Source: Streptomyces barringtoniae (GTDB taxonomy: Bacteria > Actinomycetota > Actinomycetes > Streptomycetales > Streptomycetaceae). From it: a stretch of DNA of 64,000 nucleotides. Position 1 is the first letter of the stretch. Every line of letters starts with the position of its first letter. The notes beneath the pieces were generated by a model, which was not told where the DNA came from, made no database searches, and saw only the letters and a program-made list of their open reading frames with translations. Where the stretch lies: assembly GCF_020819595.1 (NCBI RefSeq), contig NZ_JAJHNP010000003.1, positions 372,001-436,000 of the forward strand, in the 5' to 3' direction. Both the position numbers and the translations under genes were made by a program. Shown one piece after another: positions 17,904-27,000 of the stretch.

Positions 17904-18319
17904 ATGTCGCCCCGTCCCCAGCCCGCCGAGTTGTTGGCCGCGATGCCGTTCGCGGCCGGCCTCGGCATCGAGCTGAAGGAGGCCGCCGCCGAGCGCACCG
18001 TCGGCTCGCCGGCCTGGTCACCGGAGGCGTGTACGGCGGGCGGCGCGCTGCACGGCGGCGCCCTGATGGCGCCGGCGGACAGCGGCGGGGCGGTGTGCGC
18101 CTTCCTCAACCTGCCCGAGGGGCGAGGGGTACGTCGACGGTGGAGTCCAAGACCAACTTCCTGCGGGCGGTCACCGCCGGGCACGTCGATGCCGTCGCCT
18201 GGCCGCTGCATCTCGGCGGCACGCTCATCGTCGTGCAGACGGACCTGCGTGACGACCGGAACCGGCTGGCCGGCCAGACCACGCAGACCCGGATCGTGCT
18301 CCGGAAGAACGCGGGCTGA
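17904..18319 (+). pseudogene. PaaI-type hotdog thioesterase interrupted by a frameshift
   Basis: ATG 17904 opens a frame reading MSPRPQPAELLAAMPFAAG and GGALHGGALMAPADSGGAV, the helix and HGG region of a PaaI-like acyl-CoA thioesterase. After LNLPEG, at about 18117-18127, the frame is lost. The continuation STVESKTNFLRAVTAG and LIVVQTDLRDDRNRLAGQTTQT, with stop at 18319, is in the frame one base back. Restoring one G in the run at about 18118 would join both parts into a protein of about 138 residues. This is either a real mutation or a base-call error in a G-rich run. Confidence 0.8.
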
Positions 18320-18331
18320 ACGACCCGCGCG

Positions 18332-18368
18332 CGAAGGCCGGCCCCGCTGTCGAGGGGGCCGGCCTTCG
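18332..18368. terminator. Terminator hairpin after the thioesterase remnant
   Basis: CGAAGGCCGGCCCC (18332-18345) and GGGGCCGGCCTTCG (18355-18368) form a perfect 14-pair stem with a 9-nt loop, 12 bp after the stop codon at 18319. Its survival behind the broken frame suggests that the damage is recent or that the frameshift is an artefact. Confidence 0.8.
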
Positions 18369-18551
18369 GCGTGTCCGGCCGGTTCGGGGCACGTGTCCGG
18401 CCGGGTTCCGGGCCCGCGGTCTTGACATGAACCTGCGTCACCCCCGAGTCTTCCTGCTTGAAGTTGCTCGATTGCAGCCTATTTCGAGCGCTTGTGAGCA
18501 CCAGGAGCAAGAACAGTCAGTCCGCAGTGCTGCGAGGGGAGCTGTTCCGCC

Positions 18552-21203
18552 GTGCAAAGACCGCGAAGACTGCGCCACCGTGTGCCGTGGCCGGCCTGGG
18601 TACCACTGGGGCTGGCGTCCGCCCTGGCGGGAACCCTGCTCGCCGCCCCGGTGCCCGCCCATGCCGCCGCCACCACTTCCGGCGCCCTGCTCGACCCCGC
18701 CCACAGCAGCGTCAGCTGGCAGAGCCCGGTCTACGCCAAGGGCACCGGCGGCGGCACCGAGAGCTGCCCGGATCCCGCCGCCGACCCGGACAACAAGGTC
18801 TGCGACCGCTTCGACCTGACCGTCTCGGTGCCGGCCGGCTACTGGGACGACAACCCCGAAGGCGGCGTCCCGCTGGCGGTGAAGTGGGAGAAGCCCTCTG
18901 ACGACTTCGACCTGTACGTCTACGACGACCACGGCAAGCAGGTGGCGTCCAGCGCGGGCACCGCCGACCCGGAGGCCACGGTGATCCCGCGGGCGTCGGG
19001 GACGTACCACGTGGTGGTCGTGCCGTACGACGTGCACGACAACTCCTTCACGGGCACCGCGTACCTGCCCGCCACGACCGACGCCGGCGATCTCACGTCC
19101 TTCTCGGGCGGCGACGGCACCTACACGGTCGAGGCCGGGCAGCTCACCGCACGGGCGGATTTCCTGACGGGAGGCCAACTGCGGCTGCAGGCCGACCCGT
19201 CCGGCTCGCTCAGCGATCCGGCGGGCAGCGCGATCGTGCGCAAGGAGCCCGCCGCCGAGCGGCACACCTCCTCCTTCGACGCCGGCGACTACTACGGCAT
19301 CCGCTCCCCGCAGGCCGTGCTGCGCGTGTACAAGAAGCCGCTGCGGTTCGGGTTGTACAAGCCCGACAACCGGACCCGGATCTGGCAGGAGGACAAGCCG
19401 CTGCGCTGGTCGACCGGCGGGATGCGGCAGAGTCTGGTGCGGGGCGCGGACGAGCAGTTCTTCGGCGGCGGGGAGCAGAACGGCAGCTTCTCGCACCGCG
19501 GGCAGACGATGTACGTGGCCAACAGCTTCGACTGGAACGAGGGCGGCTACAACAACTCCCAGCCGTTCTACCTCTCCAGCGCGGGCTACGGCGTCTTCCG
19601 CAACACCTTCGCGCCGGGCGTGTACACCTTCGGCTCGCCCGTGACCACCGGTCAGCAGGAACGGCGCCTGGACGCCTACTACTTCCTCGGGGACGCCAAG
19701 CACGTCATCGGCAGGTACACGGCGTTGGTGGGCAGGCCCTTCATGCCCCCGGTGTACGGCCTCGAACCCGGCGACTCCGACTGCTACCTGCACAACGCCA
19801 ACCGCGGTGAGCGGCACACCCTGGACGCGCTGAAGATCGCCGACGGGTACACCGAGCACCAGATGCCGCTCGGCTGGATGCTGGTCAACGACGGCTACGG
19901 CTGCGGCTACGAGAACCTGGCGCAGACCGCCCGGGGCCTGCAGGACCACCATGCCCAGCTCGGCCTGTGGACCCAGGACGGCATCGACAAGCTCGCCGAC
20001 CAGGTCAAGGCGGGCCAGCGGGTGGCCAAGCTGGACGTGGCCTGGGTCGGCAACGGCTACAAGTTCGCGCTGGACGCGTGCGACGCCGCCAAGAAGGGGA
20101 TCGAGGACAACAGCGACGCGCGCGGTTTCGTGTGGCTGCCGGTGTCCTGGGCGGGCGCCCAGCGCTGCGGGGTGCTGTGGAGCGGCGACCAGAAACTGTC
20201 CTGGGACTACATCCGCTGGCAGATCCCGGCCTACGCCGGGGCGACCATGTCGGGCATCGCCTACGACACCGGTGACGTGGGCAGCATCTACCGCCACGAC
20301 GCCAAGATGTACACCCGGGACCTGCAGTGGAAGGCGTTCCTGCCGGCCATCATGACCATGGACGGCTGGGCGAGCGACCTCACCACCGGCAAGCCCGCCG
20401 ACCAGCAGCCCTGGCTCGACGGCGAGCCGTACACGTCGGTCAACAGGAAGTACCTGCAGCTCAAGGAGCGGCTGCTGCCGTACATGTACACACTCTCCGC
20501 CGAGGCCGCGAAGACCGGTGTCGGCGCGGTGCGCCCGCTGTGGCTGGAGTTCCCGGACGATCCCAATACCCTTTCGGACCAGGGGAAGTACGAGTTCCTG
20601 TCCGGCCCCGACCTCCTCGTCGCGCCGGTCTACCAGGACTCCGACACCCGCGACGGCATCTATCTGCCGAAGGGCACCTGGACCGACTACTGGACCGGCC
20701 GTACCTACCAGGGTCCGACCACGGTCAACGGTTACCACGCCCCGCTCGACACGCTCCCGCTGTTCGTGCGCGAGGGCGCGGTCGTGCCGATGTGGCCGAA
20801 GGGGACGACGAGTTGGCAGAGCCGGGACCGGCACGAGCTGGACTGGGACCTGTATCCGGCGGCCCGCGGCACGAGCCACTACACGCTGTACGAGGACGAC
20901 GGGGTGACCCGCGACTTCACCCGGGGCGCCGCCGCCACCCAGCGGGTGTCCCTGCACTCCGACGGCGGCGGGACGACCGTCTCGGTGGGCGCGAGCAGGG
21001 GCGACTACGCCGGCAAGGTGGACGCCCGCACGTACCGGTTCACCGTGCACGGCGACCCGGCACCCTCCCGGGTTCTGCTGGACGGCCGCCAACTGCCCGC
21101 CTCCGCCTGGTCGTACGACGCCGGCACGCACGTCACGACCATCACCACGGCGAGCCTGTCGCTGGACCGGGGCTTCACGGTGCGACTGGTCGACGGGAGG
21201 TAA
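18552..21203 (+). CDS. Secreted glycoside hydrolase family 31 enzyme with N-terminal PPC-like domain
   Basis: GTG 18552 has GGGGAG nine bases upstream. The 883-residue product has a signal peptide ending near AAPVPAHAAA. Residues about 55-150 look like a bacterial pre-peptidase C-terminal (PPC) beta-sandwich (FDLTVSVPAGYWDD, DDFDLYVYDDHG, GTYHVVVVPYDV). The rest is a GH31 barrel with flanking beta domains. The probable nucleophile is Asp495 in VAKLDVAWVG, and the acid/base lies in YDTGDVGS at about 572-575. The nucleophile motif differs from WIDMNE of common alpha-glucosidases, so maltose may not be the substrate; alpha-galactosaminide, alpha-xyloside or alpha-galactoside remain possible. It precedes chitinase and alginate lyase genes, so it probably belongs to an extracellular polysaccharide-degrading set. 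Confidence 0.88.
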   Translation: MQRPRRLRHRVPWPAWVPLGLASALAGTLLAAPVPAHAAATTSGALLDPAHSSVSWQSPVYAKGTGGGTESCPDPAADPDNKVCDRFDLTVSVPAGYWDDNPEGGVPLAVKWEKPSDDFDLYVYDDHGKQVASSAGTADPEATVIPRASGTYHVVVVPYDVHDNSFTGTAYLPATTDAGDLTSFSGGDGTYTVEAGQLTARADFLTGGQLRLQADPSGSLSDPAGSAIVRKEPAAERHTSSFDAGDYYGIRSPQAVLRVYKKPLRFGLYKPDNRTRIWQEDKPLRWSTGGMRQSLVRGADEQFFGGGEQNGSFSHRGQTMYVANSFDWNEGGYNNSQPFYLSSAGYGVFRNTFAPGVYTFGSPVTTGQQERRLDAYYFLGDAKHVIGRYTALVGRPFMPPVYGLEPGDSDCYLHNANRGERHTLDALKIADGYTEHQMPLGWMLVNDGYGCGYENLAQTARGLQDHHAQLGLWTQDGIDKLADQVKAGQRVAKLDVAWVGNGYKFALDACDAAKKGIEDNSDARGFVWLPVSWAGAQRCGVLWSGDQKLSWDYIRWQIPAYAGATMSGIAYDTGDVGSIYRHDAKMYTRDLQWKAFLPAIMTMDGWASDLTTGKPADQQPWLDGEPYTSVNRKYLQLKERLLPYMYTLSAEAAKTGVGAVRPLWLEFPDDPNTLSDQGKYEFLSGPDLLVAPVYQDSDTRDGIYLPKGTWTDYWTGRTYQGPTTVNGYHAPLDTLPLFVREGAVVPMWPKGTTSWQSRDRHELDWDLYPAARGTSHYTLYEDDGVTRDFTRGAAATQRVSLHSDGGGTTVSVGASRGDYAGKVDARTYRFTVHGDPAPSRVLLDGRQLPASAWSYDAGTHVTTITTASLSLDRGFTVRLVDGR

Positions 21204-21213
21204 AGAGATCGTA

Positions 21214-21247
21214 TGGTCTAGTCCAAAGAGCGCGTTGGTCTAGTCCA
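21214..21247. promoter_or_regulatory. Two DasR-type operator boxes before the chitinase gene
   Basis: TGGTCTAGTCCA occurs at 21214-21225 and again at 21236-21247, exactly 22 bp apart, about two helical turns. Each is close to the palindromic dre consensus (ACTGGTCTAGACCACT) bound by DasR, the GntR-type repressor that releases chitinase genes when glucosamine-6-phosphate accumulates. Paired boxes are a known trait of Streptomyces chitinase promoters. They also lie 11 bp after the GH31 stop codon. Confidence 0.85.
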
Positions 21248-21335
21248 ACTTATTGACGTGGCCGCAACAGCTCCCGGAGGGTGGGGCTCCCCGCCCGGGG
21301 GACCTCCCCCCACCCCCACCCTCTGGAGGCACGCA

Positions 21336-22544
21336 GTGAGACCTCTTCGGGCATGTCTGGGCGCGGCGGCGGCCGTCACGCTCGCCGCCGCCGGCACGAC
21401 CGCGCTCGTCGCGAACAACGCCTCGGGCGCGACGACCGCGTTGAGCAACCGCTGGTATGCCGCCGCCCCTTATCTGATGCCACTGGACAACGACCCGCCG
21501 GACCCGGCCGCCATCATGGACGCCACCGGCCTGAAGGCCTTCCAGCTGGCCTTCGTCCTCGCCCCCAACGGCGGCGGCTGCTCGCCCACTTGGGGCGGGA
21601 CCGCGCCCGTCTCCTCGGACACGGCCGTGCAGTCGTTGATCAACACGATCCGCGCCAAGGGCGGTGACGTGTCGGTCTCCATCGGCGGCTACGGCGGCAC
21701 CAAGCTCGGCCAGACCTGCGCGGACGCCGCGTCCACGGCGGCGGCCTACCAGCAGGTCATCACCAAGTACGGGCTGCACGCCATCGACTTCGACCTGGAG
21801 GAGCCTGAGTACGAGAACACCGCGGCCATCAGGAACGAGATCGGCGCGGCGAAGATCCTGCAGCAGAACAACCCCGGGCTGTACGTCTCGGTGACGACGG
21901 CCGGCACCGCGGACGGCACCGGCTGGTTCGGCAAGCAGATGTTGCTGGAGGCCAAGTCCCAGGGGTTCACCCCGAACAACTTCTCCATCATGCCGTTCGA
22001 CGGAGGCTTCAACGGGGCGGCGAGCCAGACCAGCGCGCTGACCAACTTCAACTCGATCCTGCAGTCGACCTTCGGCTGGGACCAGGCGACCGCGTACGCC
22101 CACGAGGGCTTCTCCGGCATGAACGGCCGCAGCGACTCGGGCGAGTACTTCAGCCAGGCCGACTTCCAGACCGTGCTGGACTACGCGACGAGCCACAACA
22201 TGGACCGCTTCACCTTCTGGTCCCTGAACCGCGACCGGCAGTGCAGCCCGCCGGACAACGGCGGTCGCACGTCCGGCACTTGCTCCAGCGTGGCGCAGAA
22301 CGACTGGGACTTCGCCAAGTACTCGGTGAAGTTCGCGGGCGCCACCCCGCCGAGCAGCACACCGACGCCCACCCCCACCCCGACTCCGACCTCCTGCAAG
22401 AACGCGTGGAGTTCGTCGGCGGTATACACGGCCGGGGACGAGGTCTCGTACCACAGCCACAACTGGAAGGCGAAGTGGTGGACCCAGAACGAGGTGCCGG
22501 GTGCCTCGGAATGGGGGCCGTGGCAGGACGAGGGCGCCTGCTGA
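21336..22544 (+). CDS. Secreted GH18 chitinase with C-terminal CBM5/12 chitin-binding domain
   Basis: GTG 21336 has GGAGG seven bases upstream. The 402-residue product has a signal peptide (MRPLRACLGAAAAVTLAAAG). The GH18 barrel shows SIGGYG and the catalytic segment AIDFDLEEPE, with Glu155 as acid/base. The first position of the usual DxxDxDxE is His here. A linker of Thr-Pro repeats (TPTPTPTPTPT) leads to a CBM5/12 domain, about residues 353-402, with CKNAWSSSAVYTAGDEVSY and two exposed Trp (KWWTQNE). It cuts chitin outside the cell. The two DasR boxes 90-120 bp upstream show that chitin breakdown products probably induce it. Confidence 0.92.
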   Translation: MRPLRACLGAAAAVTLAAAGTTALVANNASGATTALSNRWYAAAPYLMPLDNDPPDPAAIMDATGLKAFQLAFVLAPNGGGCSPTWGGTAPVSSDTAVQSLINTIRAKGGDVSVSIGGYGGTKLGQTCADAASTAAAYQQVITKYGLHAIDFDLEEPEYENTAAIRNEIGAAKILQQNNPGLYVSVTTAGTADGTGWFGKQMLLEAKSQGFTPNNFSIMPFDGGFNGAASQTSALTNFNSILQSTFGWDQATAYAHEGFSGMNGRSDSGEYFSQADFQTVLDYATSHNMDRFTFWSLNRDRQCSPPDNGGRTSGTCSSVAQNDWDFAKYSVKFAGATPPSSTPTPTPTPTPTSCKNAWSSSAVYTAGDEVSYHSHNWKAKWWTQNEVPGASEWGPWQDEGAC

Positions 22545-22549
22545 GTCAC

Positions 22550-22578
22550 TTGACGTGTCTGGTTCAGACCTCTAGCTT
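22550..22578 (+). promoter_or_regulatory. Promoter of the alginate lyase gene with inverted repeat in the spacer
   Basis: TTGACG (22550-22555) and TAGCTT (22573-22578) are separated by 17 bp, a good vegetative-type promoter. The spacer contains GTCTG-GTT-CAGAC (22557-22569), a perfect inverted repeat placed where a repressor would block polymerase. It begins six bases after the chitinase stop codon. Confidence 0.6.
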
Positions 22579-22600
22579 CTCGGGTCATCGCAGCGACCAA

Positions 22601-22635
22601 GGATGCGTTCAGCGTTCATCATCCTGAACGCATCC
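22601..22635 (+). promoter_or_regulatory. Alternative-hairpin element in the alginate lyase leader
   Basis: GGATGCGTTCAG (22601-22612) pairs perfectly with CTGAACGCATCC (22624-22635), a 12-pair stem with an 11-nt loop. GCGTTCA is also repeated in tandem at 22605-22611 and 22612-22618, and the second copy can pair with TGAACGC (22625-22631) in a competing hairpin. The element is 38 bp before the ATG, in the probable 5-prime leader. It may be a protein operator or a switching RNA. Confidence 0.6.
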
Positions 22636-22672
22636 GCCGGTCCGGCCTTCGGTTCGCAGAAGGGACCCCCAC

Positions 22673-23449
22673 ATGACCCGATCCCGGCTGCTCGCGGTGC
22701 CGACCACCGCGGGCCTCGCCCTGGCCCTCGCCCTCCTCGGCAGCCCCAGCGCGATCGCCGCCGACCCGCACGTCGCACCCGGCGGCAACTTCGACCTGTC
22801 GGTCTGGGAGTTGCAGGAGCCCGTCGGCTCCCCCGGCAGCCCCACCACCATCCCGTCGTCCCGGCTCCAGGGCGCGAACGGCTACCAGGACGCGTACTTC
22901 TACACCGACACACGGGACGGGGCGATGACCTTCTGGGCGCCCGAGAAGGGTGTGACGACCCCGAACTCCCACTACGCCCGCTCCGAACTGCGCGAGATGA
23001 ACCGCGACGGCAGCGCCGCCGACTGGGCGCTGTCCGGCTCGCACCGGATGAACGCGACGCTGCGAGTGGTGTCCGTGACGAAGAACGTGTGCGTCGGGCA
23101 GATCCACCTCGGCAGCGGCGGCTCCTCCACCAAGCCGCTGCTGGAGCTGTACTACCACGCCAACGGCGACATCGTCCTCGGCACGGAGAACTCGCCGTCC
23201 GGCGGGCAGACCTCGCACGCGGTGGGGCACGTGCCGGTCGGCAGGACGTGGAGCTACACCATCGCCGTATCCGGCGGGAACACCATCGACCTGACCGTCA
23301 ACGGCACCACCACCCACTACGGCATCCCGTCGTCGTTTCGGCAGTACAAGCAGTACTTCAAGGCCGGCTCCTACAACCAGTCCTCCTCGGACAGCACCAC
23401 CAACGGCGCCCGCGTCGCGTTCTACGGCCTGACCGTCGCCCACGGGTGA
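22673..23449 (+). CDS. Secreted alginate lyase, polysaccharide lyase family 7
   Basis: The 258-residue protein has a signal peptide (cleavage near AIAAD at 27-31). The three conserved PL7 blocks are present: YARSELREM at 101-109, QIH at 143-145 and YFKAGSYNQ at 228-236, which form the catalytic cleft with Gln143, His145, Arg103 and Tyr234. The enzyme cleaves uronic-acid polymers by beta-elimination. The QIH triplet is associated with polyguluronate or mixed preference and QVH with polymannuronate, so guluronate-containing alginate is a reasonable guess. It ends a run of three secreted polysaccharide-degrading genes but has its own promoter and leader. Confidence 0.92.
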   Translation: MTRSRLLAVPTTAGLALALALLGSPSAIAADPHVAPGGNFDLSVWELQEPVGSPGSPTTIPSSRLQGANGYQDAYFYTDTRDGAMTFWAPEKGVTTPNSHYARSELREMNRDGSAADWALSGSHRMNATLRVVSVTKNVCVGQIHLGSGGSSTKPLLELYYHANGDIVLGTENSPSGGQTSHAVGHVPVGRTWSYTIAVSGGNTIDLTVNGTTTHYGIPSSFRQYKQYFKAGSYNQSSSDSTTNGARVAFYGLTVAHG

Positions 23450-23543
23450 CACGCCGCCCGACCTGCGCGACTGGTGCAATCGGCCGTACGGTCGTAGCGT
23501 CGAGTGAACGCGGTCGGACACAGCACGACGGGTGGGAGCGACC

Positions 23544-23996
23544 ATGCGCGGATCAGTGTGGGCAACGGCAGTCACCCTCGCAGCGGGCGCGCTTCTGCCG
23601 GCGGCCATGACCCCGGCTTCGGCGAGTCCGCCGACAGCGGCCGTCAAGGCCGACACCCCACGCCCCGTCCTCGTCGACTGCATGTGGCAGCAGGACGTCC
23701 GTCCCACCGACTTCATCCTGGCCTGCGGCGACGGCAACAGCCGGCTCGTGGGACTCCGCTGGTCCCAGTGGAGCCCGGACGGGGCGACGGCCAGGGGTGT
23801 GAACATGGTCAACGACTGCAAGCCGTACTGCGCGGCCGGCCGCTTCCACGGCTACCGGGTGACCGTCCGGCTCGACGAACCCAAGCCCTGGCAGAAGCAT
23901 CCGAGCGTGCAGCACTACACGCGGATGACCCTCACCTACGCCGATGAGCGGCCCGAGGGGTTCAAGCAGGTCATGACCTACCCGCTCTGGGACTGA
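23544..23996 (+). CDS. Small secreted protein of unknown function
   Basis: ATG 23544 follows a GGGAG site. The 150-residue product has a signal peptide ending around TPASASPP. The mature part contains four Cys (DCMWQ, ILACGDG, NDCKPYC), which could form disulfides, and a conserved-looking ending HYTRMTLTYADERPEGF and YPLWD. Similar small proteins are, as far as I recall, common in Streptomyces, but none has a known role. It ends 33 bp from the end of the convergent pyruvate carboxylase gene. Confidence 0.78.
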   Translation: MRGSVWATAVTLAAGALLPAAMTPASASPPTAAVKADTPRPVLVDCMWQQDVRPTDFILACGDGNSRLVGLRWSQWSPDGATARGVNMVNDCKPYCAAGRFHGYRVTVRLDEPKPWQKHPSVQHYTRMTLTYADERPEGFKQVMTYPLWD

Positions 23997-24029
23997 GCGT
24001 CGGCGAGCGGGTAGGTGCCGAGCACCGTG

Positions 24030-27000
24030 TCAGGCGAGCTCCACCAGTAGGTCGCCGCCCTCCACCTGCTGGATGCGGTTGATGGCGAGGCGGGACACCC
24101 GGCCCGGCTTGGGCGCGGTGATGGTGGCCTCCATCTTCATCGCCTCGATGGTGGCGACGGTGGCACCGGCGGCGACCTCGTCGCCCTCGGTCACCGCCAG
24201 GGTCACCACACCGGCGAACGGCGCCGCCACATGGCCGGGGTTGGCGCGGTCGGCCTTCTCCGTCACGGGCACGTCCGAGGCCGCGGCGCGGTCGCGGACC
24301 TGGATGGGCCGCAGCTGGCCGTTGAGCGTGGACATCACCGTGCGCATGCCCCGCTCGTCGGCCTCACCGATCGCCTGCAGCTCGATCAGCAGCCGGACGC
24401 CGGGCTCCAGGTCGACGGCGTACTCCTTGGCGGGCCGCAGTCCGTAGAAGAACGCCTTGCTGTCCAGCACGCTGGTGTCGCCGAAGCTCTGCCGGTGGGT
24501 GTCGAACTCGCGCGTCGGGGCGGGGAACAGCAGCCGGTTGAGGGTGGCACGGCAGTCCTTGGCCAGGCCTTCGCGGTCCTCGGCGGACAGCTCGGGCGCC
24601 TCCTTGGGCGCGGCCCGGCCCTGCAGGGCCTTGGTGCGGAACGGCTCGGGCCAGCCGCCGGGCGGGGTGCCCAGCTCGCCGCGCAGGAAGCCGATCACCG
24701 AGTCCGGGATGTCGAACCTGTCGGGCGTCTCCTCGAAGTCCTTCGGCGAGACACCGGCGCCGACCAGGTGCAGGGCGAGGTCGCCGACCACCTTGGAGGA
24801 CGGGGTGACCTTGACCAGACGGCCGAGGATGCGGTCGGCGGCGGCGTACATGGCCTCGATGTCCTCGAAGCGGTCGCCGAGGCCGAGGGCGACGGCCTGG
24901 GTGCGCAGGTTGGAGAGCTGGCCGCCGGGGATCTCGTGGTGGTAGACGCGGCCGGTCGGGGAGGCGAGGCCCGCCTCGAACGGGGCGTAGATCTTGCGGA
25001 CACCCTCCCAGTACGGCTCCAGGTCGCCGACGGCCTGCAGGTCGAGCCCGGTGGGGCGGTCGGAGTGGTCGGTGGCCGCGACCAGCGCCGACAGCGAGGG
25101 CTGGGAGGTCGTGCCGGCCATGGAGGCCACCGCGCCGTCCACGGCGTCGGCGCCCGCCTGGATCGCGGCGAGGTAGGTGGCGAGCTGGCCGCCGGCCGTG
25201 TCGTGCGTGTGCAGATGCACGGGCAGATCGAACTCGCGGCGCAGCGCGGAGACCAGCTTGGCGGCGGCCGGGGCGCGCAGCAGTCCGGCCATGTCCTTGA
25301 CCGCGAGGACGTGGGCGCCGGCGTCGACGATCTGCTCGGCCAGCCGCAGGTAGTAGTCGAGGGTGTAGAGCCGCTCGCCCGGGTCGTTGAGGTCGGCGGT
25401 GTAGCAGAGGGCGACCTCGGCGATCGCGGTGCCGGTCTCGCGTACGGCGTCGATGGCGGGGCGCATCTGGCCGACGTCGTTGAGGGCGTCGAAGATGCGG
25501 AAGATGTCGATGCCCGTGGCGGCGGCCTCCTGCACGAAGGCGTCGGTCACCTCGGTCGGGTACGGCGTGTAGCCGACGGTGTTGCGGCCGCGCAGCAACA
25601 TCTGGAGGCAGATGTTGGGTACCGCCTCGCGCAGGGCGGCCAGCCGCTCCCAGGGATCCTCGGCGAGGAAGCGCAGCGCGACGTCGTAGGTGGCGCCGCC
25701 CCAGCACTCCAGGGAGAGCAGCTGCGGCAGGGTGCGGGCGACGACCGGGGCGACGGCGAGGAGGTCCTTGGTCCGCACGCGGGTGGCGAGCAGGGACTGG
25801 TGGGCGTCGCGGAAGGTGGTGTCGGTGACGCCGATCGTCGGCGACTCGCGCAGCCGGCGGGCGAAGCCCTCGGGGCCGAGGTCGACCAGCAGCTGGCGGG
25901 AGCCGGCGGGCGGCTCGCCGGCCGGCAGCGGCGGCAGCTTGGTGACGGGGTCGAGCAGGTCGGGGCGTTCGCCGTGCGGCTTGTTGACCGTGACGTCGGC
26001 GAGGTAGGTGAGCAGCTTGGTGCCGCGGTCCGCGGAGGAGCGGGCCGTCAGCAGATGCGGGCGCTGCTCGATGAAGGAGGTGGTGACCCGGCCCGCCTGG
26101 AAGTCGGCGTCGTCCAGGACGGCCTGCAGGAACGGGATGTTGGTGGCCACGCCGCGGATGCGGAACTCGGCCACGGCACGCCGGGCGCGGCCGACGGCCG
26201 CCTTGAAGTCCCGGCCGCGGCAGGTGAGTTTGACCAGCATCGAGTCGAAGTGCGCGCTGATCTCCGTACCGGCGTGGGTGGTTCCGCCGTCCAGGCGGAT
26301 GCCGGAGCCCCCCGGGGAGCGGTAGGCGCTGATCCGGCCGGTGTCCGGGCGGAAGCCGTTGGCGGGGTCCTCGGTGGTGATACGGCACTGCAGGGCCGCG
26401 CCGCGCAGGGTGATGGTGTCCTGGGCGAGGCCGAGGTCGGCGAGGGTCTCGCCGGAGGCGATCCGCAGCTGGGCCTGGACCAGGTCCACGTCCGTGACTT
26501 CCTCCGTCACGGTGTGCTCGACCTGGATGCGCGGGTTCATCTCGATGAAGACGTGGTTGCCCGCGGGGTCGAGGAGGAACTCGACGGTGCCTGCGTTGCG
26601 GTAGCCGATCTCCCGCGCGAAGCGCACCGCGTCGTCGCAGATCCGCGCCCGCACCTCGGGGTCGAGGTTGGGGGCGGGGGCCAGCTCGATGACCTTCTGG
26701 TGGCGGCGCTGGAGGGAGCAGTCGCGCTCGTAGAGGTGGATGACGTTGCCCTCGCCGTCGGCGAGGATCTGCACCTCGATGTGGCGCGGGTCGACGACGG
26801 CCTTCTCCAGGAAGACGGTCGGGTCGCCGAACGCGGCGTCGGCCTCGCGGGAGGCGGCCTCGATGGACTCGCGCAGCTGGGCGGGGTCCTGCACGCGGCG
26901 CATGCCGCGCCCGCCGCCGCCCGCGACGGCCTTGACGAAGACGGGGAAGCCGATCTCGTCGGCGGCGCGCACCAGTTCGTCCACGTCGGTGGAGGGCTGG

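Noticed and set aside
18438..21131. 897-codon minus-strand ORF
   Set aside because: Antisense shadow of the GH31 gene, whose active-site motifs and signal peptide identify the real frame.
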